Assembly (NCBI GenBank): GCA_037447215.1
Contig: JBBIHB010000002.1
Coordinates: forward strand, 1-64,000
DNA length: 64,000 bases
Direction: 5' to 3'
Source: UBA1413 sp037447215
GTDB taxonomy: Bacteria; Bacteroidota; Bacteroidia; Bacteroidales; Prolixibacteraceae
Part shown: positions 1 to 7,783 of the stretch, one piece after another
How positions within the stretch are numbered: position 1 is the first letter of the stretch
How the letters are laid out: every line of letters begins with the position of its first letter
The notes under the pieces: generated by a model
Database searches by the model: none
What the model saw: the letters and a program-made list of their open reading frames with translations, nothing else
Told to the model about the DNA's origin: nothing
Made by a program: the position numbers and the translations under genes

Positions 1-202
1 TCAGCCCGTTGCCCAAAGTGGGTACATTGAGCCGGACAAAACCCTCAGGGCTTTTGGCGGCACGGCCCTGCTTATATAACCAATGCCGCAGGGTATGGAT
101 AGGTAAGTTGTGCTCATGGGCAAACTCTTTCTGGCTTTTGCCCGATTGGCGCCATTGTTCAACCAAAGAAAGCATTAATGCCCGTTTATCATTCTTCTCC
201 AT
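1..202 (-). mobile_element. tnpA: IS66-type accessory protein TnpA, 5' part only
   Basis: Reading the minus strand from an ATG at 202 gives 67 residues starting MEKNDKRALMLSLVEQW and running off the window. The order of a short helix, a SGQSQKEFA stretch, a helix ending in HNLPIHTLRHWLYKQG, then a basic linker matches the small helix-turn-helix accessory protein at the start of IS66-family elements. These proteins are about 100 residues long and are required for transposition alongside TnpB and the TnpC transposase, which would lie to the left of the window. The end of the element must fall between 203 and about 330, but I could not identify its terminal inverted repeat. Family assignment is from memory; moderately sure. 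Confidence 0.6.
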
Positions 203-583
203 GCTCTTGTTTTTGGGGGCGAAAGTTCATAACTATTGTCCAGTTGTAAAAGATGCAGTTTACCGGATGGATACAAACTTTTGATATTGGCTGCTTTGTT
301 TGGGTGCTAAAATAAAGAAAAGATGGAACCAAAATCTGATTCCATCTTTCATAGTCCCATTTTTACTTTGCATTTTTTCCCTAACAAAAGGAGGCATCTT
401 CTTTCAACAATTGCTATCTGGAAGATAATTTGAAAATACAAAAATACTACCAAAAAAAAAACCATTCTGATTATAAAGAACTTAGGTTTTTTAATTAAAC
501 AAATATACATCCATTTTGGAAATAAATATCCCATATTGGGAAAAAAATAAAAAAAAATCTTGTAAAATAGACTTTGGTACTTT
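203..583. other. Intergenic region at the IS66 edge
   Basis: This stretch lies between the IS66 accessory gene and the end of malQ. It should contain the right end of the insertion element and holds one clear hairpin (319-349). The rest is AT-rich with long A and T runs. No convincing gene was seen; the open frame at 349-597 is low complexity (F, Y, K, I) and is treated as chance. Confidence 0.5.
319..349 (-). terminator. Hairpin terminator downstream of malQ
   Basis: AAAGATGGAA (319-328) pairs perfectly with TTCCATCTTT (340-349) around an 11-base loop. Read on the minus strand, the stem is followed by a T-rich tract, as expected of an intrinsic terminator for malQ, whose stop is about 235 bases upstream. 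It could also serve the insertion element or act in both directions. Confidence 0.5.
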
Positions 584-3325
584 TCAATATATTTCAAGCC
601 GTCCAGTTAAATCCAGAAGAGTATTGATTTTCTCATTAAATTCATCATTATTCAGTAATTCTTCTATATTGATATGCATCCTGTAACGCCAGTAATGTTC
701 CGGATTTGACGGTTGATTGATTCTTTCGCTGCGAGGGTCAGGATAACGCAAACCATCATACAGGCCGAAAAAATCCTGAATTGGGAAAATTGCCCACATC
801 GATGGTGAATACAAATGTTGAAGAATGATTTTTTCTACGATCCATGGTTCGCAATATTGTAGGGCCTGACCGAATTTTCCAAGAATATTATTGTAGAATT
901 TTTGTGTACGGACAGGATTTTCTTCCCACCAACCCCTGATGGTCGATGTATCGTGTGACGAAGGTGTTGCCACCGACAGATATGGGTATTCACTCGGATT
1001 ACCAAATTCATGCCTGGGATCTTTTGGCATACGTTGTACTTCAAGGCTTAAAATACCCAGATCATTCATTACTTTTGGAACACAGGCAGGAACCATACCT
1101 AAATCCTCACCGCACAAAAGCATGTTGGTTGCATTCTTTATCACCGGAAGTTTTTTAAGGGCTTTTTCTCTCCAGAAATCTTCATTTCGCCGATAAAAAT
1201 AGTCTGTATAGATGTTGTTGATGGCCTGTTGGCTGTGATAGTCGAGTTCCATGAAAGATTTTGTCCTGTGTAAAGCATTTCGTGGAAAGAAACCTTGCCC
1301 GATGCAATCGGGCGCTTCAAGAAATAGCACTTCTGAAACAAGTGAAAACAATCCTTTTTTAATTCTCTCCGCTTTGTTTCTTTCTTCAGGTGTTACTTCC
1401 GGACCAAATGCAAGATAGTTTTCTACCTTTCTCTGATTATCAAATTCCGGTTTCAATTGAAAATGGCCCGGCGAAGTTTCTTTAAGAAACTGTTTTTTTA
1501 CAATTTCTGTATTTTCTCCAAAAATTTCGTTCAGGAAATGCTCTCTGATGTATGGTTCACAAAACCTTTCACGGTCAAAATAAAGCCCTTTCCCCTGTAA
1601 TTCATCTTTTGAGTACGGAATACTAGGATTAAAGTAGCCCATCAGGCCTTCGACTTGATTTCCAGGGATTTCCCAAATCCGGAAAAAACCTAAAATGTGG
1701 TCAATCCTGAAAGCATCGAAATATCTGGCCATATGCTGGAGGCGTGTTCTCCACCATGCATAATTATTGCGTTCCATTTCCTCCCAGTTATAGGTCGGGA
1801 AACGCCAATTCTGGCCAATTTCCGAAAAATCATCGGGAGGCGCACCAGCCTGGCAGTCCATATTGAAAAGATGGGGGTACATCCAGGCATCGACACTGTT
1901 CCGGTAGATACCGATAGGGATATCCCCTTTTAGTGCAATACCTTTTACCCGGGCATATTCGGACGCTTCAAGCAATTGGACGTGTGCATGGAACTGTATA
2001 AAATAGTGGACGGCAATATCATCAAAATATAGAGATTTCGGATCGTTCCACTGATCAATCATTTCACTTGTTGGGCGGCTGTATTCCCCCCAATGTTTAA
2101 ATTCAGGGGTGTTGAAAAGATCTCTCAGATATGAAAATGCAGCATAGGGTTTTAGCCAGAATTTGTTTTCTTCAAAAAATTCAAGGAAACCAGGTTCATT
2201 CAAAAACCGGTCTTTTTGTTGGTCATAAATCAGTTTGAAGAAACGTGATTTGAGTGCCATTACTGATTCATAATCAATTTTTTCAAGTGAATTCAGGAAT
2301 TTCCCTTGCGCTTCAATTATTTTACCGGTTATGTCTGAATTGAGATTTCCTATTTTTGTAGGGTTAATGTAAATTGGGTGGAGTGCAAAAACCGAAATAG
2401 CCGCATAAGGATAAGAATCTTTCCAGGAATGGGTTGCTATAGTATCGTTAACTGGTAAAATCTGAATCATACGTAAACCTGTTTTGTATGCCCAGTCCAC
2501 CAGTAATTTCAGATCTGAAAACTCACCAACCCCAAATCCGTTTATCCTGCGCAGTGAAAAAACTGGCATGGCAACCCCTGCGCCCTTCCAATTGTATCGC
2601 AGGAAACTGAATTTTTCGCTGGAAATTTCAATAACATCAGGCGTGAAGTTGTCGGGTAAATACACAACATGTTCAGCTGATTTTTCCCAAAACCTGGTTT
2701 TCCCTTCTCCGTTTTTTATCAGGTATTTGTAATAAACTGGAAATTCAGTTTTCCCCAATAAAATTTCCCCTTCCCATTCGGGATGGTTTGGGTTTCCGGT
2801 TAAAAGTGCTTTTTCTTCATTCCACCTTCCAAGAGCTTTTACATTCCCGCAAATAGCCAGTCTGTCATCAGGCATCATTCGGTTAACCAATGCCTTAAAT
2901 CTTAGCCTGATGAGATTTTGAGAATTAGTTTCAATGGTTATGGGAATTTTAAATGATTTATTGTTCCTGAAAATTGCCCTTTTAAATGCCGATGAAAACA
3001 ATGCGAAATCGGGGTCGGCCATGCATCTCCAATAGTCAATTTGCAGTTTTATTTTACATATAGGGTCAGGTTCCGAAAAATCACGGTCAGGGCCCCATTC
3101 TTCGATGGTTTCAAGGTTATTTTCGTTTTTGATAAAGTAACGGTATTTAAAGGTTTCACCTGGATTGGTTTCCAATGAAAAGTTCCATATTCCTACCTCA
3201 GGATCGGTTATGGTCATAACCCCTGCTTTTTCTCTGTTTTCCATGCCGAGTTGAGGATGTGAGCCGGTAATCATCAATTGCTGGCCAAAATAGGTCTTGT
3301 ATTCTACCTGAAAATAAACCTGCAT
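584..3325 (-). CDS. malQ: 4-alpha-glucanotransferase (amylomaltase) with two CBM20 domains
   Basis: This 913-residue cytoplasmic enzyme disproportionates maltodextrins: it cuts an alpha-1,4-glucan and transfers the piece to another glucan or glucose. Two starch-binding CBM20 modules (about 1-100 and 138-240) precede a GH77 catalytic domain (about 250-905). Visible catalytic landmarks are FDAFRIDH (536-543, nucleophile Asp542), CGEDLG (738-743, acid/base Glu740) and HDT (791-793). The CBM20-CBM20-GH77 order is that of plant DPE2 and Bacteroides MalQ and differs from the shorter enterobacterial enzyme. The start MQVYFQVEYKT matches the usual beginning of the first CBM20. A promoter-like element and a perfect palindrome lie directly upstream (3367-3392). 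No other starch genes adjoin it. Confidence 0.93.
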   Translation of the reverse strand: MQVYFQVEYKTYFGQQLMITGSHPQLGMENREKAGVMTITDPEVGIWNFSLETNPGETFKYRYFIKNENNLETIEEWGPDRDFSEPDPICKIKLQIDYWRCMADPDFALFSSAFKRAIFRNNKSFKIPITIETNSQNLIRLRFKALVNRMMPDDRLAICGNVKALGRWNEEKALLTGNPNHPEWEGEILLGKTEFPVYYKYLIKNGEGKTRFWEKSAEHVVYLPDNFTPDVIEISSEKFSFLRYNWKGAGVAMPVFSLRRINGFGVGEFSDLKLLVDWAYKTGLRMIQILPVNDTIATHSWKDSYPYAAISVFALHPIYINPTKIGNLNSDITGKIIEAQGKFLNSLEKIDYESVMALKSRFFKLIYDQQKDRFLNEPGFLEFFEENKFWLKPYAAFSYLRDLFNTPEFKHWGEYSRPTSEMIDQWNDPKSLYFDDIAVHYFIQFHAHVQLLEASEYARVKGIALKGDIPIGIYRNSVDAWMYPHLFNMDCQAGAPPDDFSEIGQNWRFPTYNWEEMERNNYAWWRTRLQHMARYFDAFRIDHILGFFRIWEIPGNQVEGLMGYFNPSIPYSKDELQGKGLYFDRERFCEPYIREHFLNEIFGENTEIVKKQFLKETSPGHFQLKPEFDNQRKVENYLAFGPEVTPEERNKAERIKKGLFSLVSEVLFLEAPDCIGQGFFPRNALHRTKSFMELDYHSQQAINNIYTDYFYRRNEDFWREKALKKLPVIKNATNMLLCGEDLGMVPACVPKVMNDLGILSLEVQRMPKDPRHEFGNPSEYPYLSVATPSSHDTSTIRGWWEENPVRTQKFYNNILGKFGQALQYCEPWIVEKIILQHLYSPSMWAIFPIQDFFGLYDGLRYPDPRSERINQPSNPEHYWRYRMHINIEELLNNDEFNEKINTLLDLTGRLEIY

Positions 3326-3366
3326 TACGATTGAATTTTTGGCAATGAAAGTAATAAATATTCGGG

Positions 3367-3392
3367 CAAAAATAGTTGAATATTCAACTATT
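3367..3392 (-). promoter_or_regulatory. Candidate malQ promoter overlapped by a 22-bp perfect palindrome
   Basis: The minus strand carries TATTTTTG (3374-3367), a match to the Bacteroidota -7 element TAnnTTTG, about 40 bases before the malQ start codon. AATAGTTGAATATTCAACTATT (3371-3392, written in two arms: AATAGTTGAAT and ATTCAACTATT) is a perfect inverted repeat that overlaps this element. No -33 TTTG is visible at the usual spacing. The layout fits a repressor or activator site controlling malQ; the regulator is unknown. Confidence 0.5.
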
Positions 3393-3412
3393 ATCAGGAC
3401 TCATCAAACGAA

Positions 3413-3438
3413 AAAATCCGGCAGCAAGGCCGGATTTT
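3413..3438 (-). terminator. Intrinsic terminator of the hydrogenase operon
   Basis: AAAATCCGGC (3413-3422) and GCCGGATTTT (3429-3438) form a perfect 10-bp stem with a 6-base loop. On the minus strand it is followed by a run of T, 36 bases after the hydrogenase stop codon. It separates the hydrogenase operon from malQ, which then has its own promoter. Confidence 0.8.
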
Positions 3439-3473
3439 CCCATAAGTTGAAAATGGTTTTTAGTTATCAGTAA

Positions 3474-6455
3474 CTAATACCTTTCACGGGTAATGTATTT
3501 TGTATGTAAAAGTTTGTGCGATAATTCACTTAGCGGTTGCTTCAGGAAGTCGCGATAAAGTTTTTGGACTTCCGGGTTTTCGTGTGACTTCCTGATTGTC
3601 ATACTGGCATCCTCAGCATAGATTGCTTCCGCCCTTTTTTTCCTGATTTCAGGACTTGTGGGAATAGGTTGACCGCCTCCACCAAGACAACCGCCCGGAC
3701 ATGCCATGATTTCTATAAAATGGTAGTTGGCCGTTCCTTTCTTAACTGATTCCATAACTGTTTTTGCATTCACAAGTCCATGGGCAATGGCACATTTCAG
3801 TTCAACATTGTCGAGGAATGACCATTCAGGTTTTGGGTTTTCGATTTTTATTGAAGATTCCCGGACCCCTTCCATACCCCTGACAGATTTAATTTCAAGA
3901 TTTTTAAAAGGAACTTCCCTACCCGTGACAATTTCATAAGCTGTTCTTAAGGCTGCTTCCATTACTCCACCGGTTGCACCGAATATTACACCAGCACCGG
4001 TCGATTCACCCATCAAGCGGTCAAATTTCGACTCATCGAGTGCTTTAAAGTTGATGCCTGCCTGTTTAATCATGATGGCAAGCTCACGTGTAGTAAGCAC
4101 ATAATCAACATCACGATAGCCGCTGTCGAACATTTCAGGCCTGCTTGCCTCGAACTTTTTGGCGGTACATGGCATAATGGACACCGAAACAATTTTGTCG
4201 GGTTCGAGGTTACGTGCTTTTGCATAATATGTTTTTACCAGTGCCCCAAACATTTGCTGAGGCGATTTACATGTCGAAAGATTGTCGAGATATTCGGGAT
4301 ATATGTGTTCAATATACTTGATCCATCCGGGCGAGCATGATGTCGCCATTGGCAGTTTTACCTTGTCATCCTTGTCAACCAGCACTTTTTTCAGCCTGGT
4401 CAGCAGTTCGGTACCTTCTTCTAGTATAGTAAGGTCGGCAGTAAAATCGGTATCCAAAACAGAATCGAAGCCAAGCCGTTTGAGGGCTGATACCATTTTC
4501 CCTGTCGAGCGTGATCCTGCTTCAAATCCCAACTCTTCGCCCAAACCAACCCTTACAGCAGGAGCCGTTTGCACAACCACATGCTTTTGTGGATTGGCTA
4601 TGGCTTCCCATACTTCTTCAATATAGTTTTTCTCGACCAAAGCGCCTGTTGGGCAGTGGTTTATACATTGTCCGCAATTGGTGCAAACCACATCGTTCAT
4701 GTGTTTGTTCAGGAACGTCGAAATCTTCATATGATCTCCTTTGTGTGCTACCGTTAAGGCATTAACCCCCTGAAGTTCGGCACAGGTACGCACGCAACGC
4801 TGACATCTGATGCATTTGCTGTCGTCTTTTATGATCGAAGGCGAATACATGTCAATAGAGTATGACTTATAAGGAAGTAACTCAATAAAATCCTGGGTCA
4901 TGATTTTGTATTCCGATGCAAGTTCCTGAAGTTCGCAGTTGCCATTCCGGTAACATTTTGTGCAATCGGCATTGTGTTCAGAAAGCAGCAACTCAATAAT
5001 ATGCTTACGTGAATTCCTGACTTTAAGACTGTTTGTTAGTATTTCCATACCTTCTTCGCATGGAGTGGCACAAGCTGCCGAAAGCCTTTTCTGACCGGCA
5101 ACCTCGACCACACAAACCCTGCAGTTTCCTGCAACACACAGGTCTTTATGATAGCAAAGTGTCGGGATAATAATACCGCTTTCGCTTGCTGCATCGATGA
5201 TTGTGGTTCCTGGTTCCACTTTTGCCGGAAAGCCATTTATGGTGATATTTACTTTTTTAGATGTCATGTCTTTCAAATTCATTTCTTCCCTGAAGTTTTC
5301 GACTATGGATGAAAACGAATTGGCTACCGACTGTCCCAATCCGCATTTAGCGGTAATTTGCATGGTTTCGGTTAACCTGAGGAGTTTGTCGAGATAGTTG
5401 GCAGGTTTTTCACCTCTCTTTACTGCTTTAATGCCGATAAGCAGTTGCTGGCATCCTACCCTGCACGGTGTGCATTGTCCGCAAGATTCTTCCCTGAAAA
5501 ATTCCAGGTAATTATCCAGGACATTAAACATGGACCTTGAACTGTTGAAAAGCATCATCGATCCGCCAGAAGGGAGGGATATTCCTATTAATTTACCCTG
5601 GTAACCGATGGCAGTATCGGCAAATTTTTTGCGGGGGACCAAAAATCCAGATGCTCCTCCAACCTGTACAGCTTTAGTATCGCCATCGCCAAATTCATAG
5701 ACAAAATCCTGAAGGCTCATTCCCAATTCCAGTTCATAAATTCCGGGTTTCGGAGTATCGCCCGAAACTGAGAAAAGCTTAGTTCCACGTGAATATTGTA
5801 CCCCAAGGTCGTAAAACTTTTTAGCACCATACTTGAATATGGTATATATATGGGCCAAGGTTTCTACATTGTTTATGACAGTTGGCTTACCCATATATCC
5901 AAAAGTGGTAGGATAAGGCGGTTTATTCCGCGGTTCACCGCGTTTGCCTTCCATCGACTCGAACAGTGCAGTTTCTTCGCCGCAAATGTAAGCGCCACTG
6001 CCCATAAATACTTTTATTTTGAAATCGAGTTTGATTTGGTTACAGTAATATTCAAACTCCTGGATTACTTTCTCCAATTCATCTTTCAAAAACCAATATT
6101 CATTTCTGAGGTAAATAAATCCTTCTTTTGCACCGATTACATGGGCACATGCCACCATTGCCGTAAGGACTTTGTAAGGAACCCTTTGTAAAATCTCCCG
6201 GTCTTTGAATGTGCCCGGCTCGCCTTCATCGGCATTGCATATTACATATTTTTTAACTGATTTCTGCTCCCCGGCCACTTTCCATTTCAGTCCGGTTGGA
6301 AACCCTGCACCGCCGCGGCCTTTCAGTTCAGAACTAATCAGTTCATTGATGAGATCCTGTTGGCTTTGGCTTAATATTTTCTCTAAAACCTGTTCCCAGT
6401 CGTTTTCATTCTTAAAAATGAAATCAACCCTTTTCAGTTGATATGATGTTGCCAT
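3474..6455 (-). CDS. hydA: Fused NuoF-like flavoprotein and [FeFe] hydrogenase catalytic subunit
   Basis: A single 993-residue protein joins two subunits that are separate in HydABC-type enzymes. Residues 1-393 are NuoF/HydB-like: GRGGAGFPTG (46-55) for FMN/NADH and a 4Fe-4S site with Cys325, 328, 331 and 371. From about Met397 a complete HydA follows: plant-type 2Fe-2S (Cys434, 445, 448, 462), a His494/Cys498/501/507 cluster, two ferredoxin clusters (Cys548-558 and 591-601), and H-cluster motifs TSCSPGW (Cys707), MPCTAKKFE (Cys763) and MACPGGCLGGGG (Cys919, Cys923). It should exchange electrons between NADH (perhaps with ferredoxin) and protons or H2 in the cytosol. The HydB half lacks the extra N- and C-terminal iron-sulfur domains known in Thermotoga HydB. 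The frame is continuous across the join. It forms an operon with the NuoE-like gene upstream. Confidence 0.92.
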   Translation of the reverse strand: MATSYQLKRVDFIFKNENDWEQVLEKILSQSQQDLINELISSELKGRGGAGFPTGLKWKVAGEQKSVKKYVICNADEGEPGTFKDREILQRVPYKVLTAMVACAHVIGAKEGFIYLRNEYWFLKDELEKVIQEFEYYCNQIKLDFKIKVFMGSGAYICGEETALFESMEGKRGEPRNKPPYPTTFGYMGKPTVINNVETLAHIYTIFKYGAKKFYDLGVQYSRGTKLFSVSGDTPKPGIYELELGMSLQDFVYEFGDGDTKAVQVGGASGFLVPRKKFADTAIGYQGKLIGISLPSGGSMMLFNSSRSMFNVLDNYLEFFREESCGQCTPCRVGCQQLLIGIKAVKRGEKPANYLDKLLRLTETMQITAKCGLGQSVANSFSSIVENFREEMNLKDMTSKKVNITINGFPAKVEPGTTIIDAASESGIIIPTLCYHKDLCVAGNCRVCVVEVAGQKRLSAACATPCEEGMEILTNSLKVRNSRKHIIELLLSEHNADCTKCYRNGNCELQELASEYKIMTQDFIELLPYKSYSIDMYSPSIIKDDSKCIRCQRCVRTCAELQGVNALTVAHKGDHMKISTFLNKHMNDVVCTNCGQCINHCPTGALVEKNYIEEVWEAIANPQKHVVVQTAPAVRVGLGEELGFEAGSRSTGKMVSALKRLGFDSVLDTDFTADLTILEEGTELLTRLKKVLVDKDDKVKLPMATSCSPGWIKYIEHIYPEYLDNLSTCKSPQQMFGALVKTYYAKARNLEPDKIVSVSIMPCTAKKFEASRPEMFDSGYRDVDYVLTTRELAIMIKQAGINFKALDESKFDRLMGESTGAGVIFGATGGVMEAALRTAYEIVTGREVPFKNLEIKSVRGMEGVRESSIKIENPKPEWSFLDNVELKCAIAHGLVNAKTVMESVKKGTANYHFIEIMACPGGCLGGGGQPIPTSPEIRKKRAEAIYAEDASMTIRKSHENPEVQKLYRDFLKQPLSELSHKLLHTKYITRERY

Positions 6456-6472
6456 AATTTTTTCACTTTTAA

Positions 6473-6937
6473 TTATTTATGCATATACTCAGTAATGATT
6501 TCCCGTACTTTTTCGGGCGTCAGATCGGTAAATACTTCATGGTTGATAAGCATCGCAGGGGCTTTGTGACAAAGTCCTAGGCAGTTGGTTTCGAGCAGCG
6601 AAAACCTACCATCCGGGGTTGTACCTCCCACTTTAATCTTCAGCATATCCTGAATGGCAAAAACTACCTGGCCTTTTCCTTTCATGGCACATGAAATTGT
6701 TTTACACACCCTGATGATAAACTTTCCCATTTTTTTTACTTCCAGAAAAGAATAAAAGGTTGCCGTACCAAATACCTCGGCCGCTGGTAAATCCATTTCA
6801 CGGGCAATTTCGACCATTGAATATTCCGACAAATAATTTTCCTGTTCTACAACACCCTGCATAACAGGCAACAGGTTTTCCCGATTTCTGCCGTACTTAT
6901 CGGCCAAATCTTTGATTAATAGTTGTATTGGACTCAT
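6473..6937 (-). CDS. hydC: NuoE/HydC-like 2Fe-2S subunit of the hydrogenase
   Basis: This 154-residue protein has the thioredoxin-like fold of NuoE and HydC: an N-terminal helical part with FGTATFYSFL (about 56-65), then the 2Fe-2S ligands in RVCKTISC and, 36 residues on, ETNCLGLCHKAP. It passes electrons within the NADH-oxidising module of the hydrogenase encoded 17 bases downstream. The two genes make a complete HydABC-like enzyme from only two polypeptides. The spacing and shared strand indicate one transcript. The leader before the start is AT-rich with no Shine-Dalgarno sequence, normal for this phylum. Confidence 0.88.
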   Translation of the reverse strand: MSPIQLLIKDLADKYGRNRENLLPVMQGVVEQENYLSEYSMVEIAREMDLPAAEVFGTATFYSFLEVKKMGKFIIRVCKTISCAMKGKGQVVFAIQDMLKIKVGGTTPDGRFSLLETNCLGLCHKAPAMLINHEVFTDLTPEKVREIITEYMHK

Positions 6938-7321
6938 AAAGCAGAGTTTATAAATTATTAAATATTGTTAAATAATTAAATTTCAGCATGTTAAAAATAC
7001 TTCCAATTTTTAATTTATTTTCCGTTCGTTAGTTGGTTTTCGGTTTTGAATTACACCGCTAAAATTAAAAGATTGAAATATTAAAAACCATATTATTAAT
7101 TAAGAATTAGCTGTTGTACAGCATATTTATATATGTTTTATGGCATATTTAAGATTGCCGATTTGGCAACTGTATGTAAAATGGGGTTTCGATTTAGTTT
7201 TGAGATAAAGGTAAATCAATAAGACTTAACGATAACTTAAAGGAATTAAAGGAATAAAAACGCAATTTTTATCGTAACTCATGTGTGTGTATTTTGTTTA
7301 GGTCCATGAATTCAATTTGCC
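6938..7321. other. Divergent intergenic region
   Basis: An AT-rich spacer between the hydrogenase operon (leftward) and the uptake genes (rightward). It must hold promoters for both, but no full TTTG/TAnnTTTG pair was found on either strand. No small gene or structured RNA was recognised. Confidence 0.4.
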
Positions 7322-7720
7322 ATGAAAACAGTCATTTTTCTTTTCTTTTTTGTTGCATTAACTATAATATCCGGTTATTTACAGGCTCAGCGAATAAATG
7401 TATCAGGAAGGGTGTTCGAGGCTTCAACCATGCAGCCACTTAACAGTTTTTCGGTGGTTGACAAAATTTCGGGAACCGGAACCATGACCTCCGAGGATGG
7501 TTTCTATTCCCTTTTTCTTCAGAAAGGAGTTGTAGAACTTGAATTTTCGGGCCTTAATTACGATTACTACAAAGCAGTTTTTACATTGATTAGAGATACG
7601 GTTGTTGATGCACGGGTTCAGATAAATTTCCATGACAAAAGCCGAAGGCCAAGGAAAGAAAGTGTAACCGTCGTTCAGATTACCCCGAATGAAAAACCAG
7701 CGATACCACCGAAGCAATAA
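7322..7720 (+). CDS. Small exported protein with a carboxypeptidase-regulatory-like domain
   Basis: A 132-residue protein with a signal peptide (about 1-22, ending GYLQAQ) followed by one beta-sandwich resembling the CarboxypepD_reg-like domain that starts many SusC and TonB receptors (INVSGRVFEASTMQPL, later SEDGFYSLFLQKG). The domain normally sits at the N-terminus of a receptor; here it is free-standing, with a basic, proline-containing tail. It lies 63 bases before a TonB-dependent receptor carrying a similar domain, so it is probably a periplasmic partner or a relic of a duplicated receptor. Its function is not known. Confidence 0.6.
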   Translation: MKTVIFLFFFVALTIISGYLQAQRINVSGRVFEASTMQPLNSFSVVDKISGTGTMTSEDGFYSLFLQKGVVELEFSGLNYDYYKAVFTLIRDTVVDARVQINFHDKSRRPRKESVTVVQITPNEKPAIPPKQ

Positions 7721-7739
7721 TTATTAATGCATTTAAAAG

Positions 7740-7777
7740 ACTATCTTGCACCATTATTTTTAATGGTTCAAGATAGT
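7740..7777 (+). promoter_or_regulatory. Large hairpin just before the TonB receptor start
   Basis: ACTATCTTG (7740-7748) pairs with CAAGATAGT (7769-7777), and after one mismatch ACCATT pairs with AATGGT around loop ATTTTT. The structure ends six bases before the receptor ATG at 7784. It has no following T run, so it is more likely an mRNA element (stability or translation control) or weak attenuator than a terminator. Confidence 0.5.
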
Positions 7778-7783
7778 TAATTC

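Noticed and set aside
349..597. Open frame of 82 residues on the minus strand
   Set aside because: Made almost only of F, Y, K, I and L from AT-rich DNA, overlaps the malQ end and matches nothing known.
5260..5290. Assembly error joining HydB to HydA
   Set aside because: The frame is continuous, both halves are complete in motifs and no N run is near, so a real fusion is more likely, although only read data can exclude an indel.
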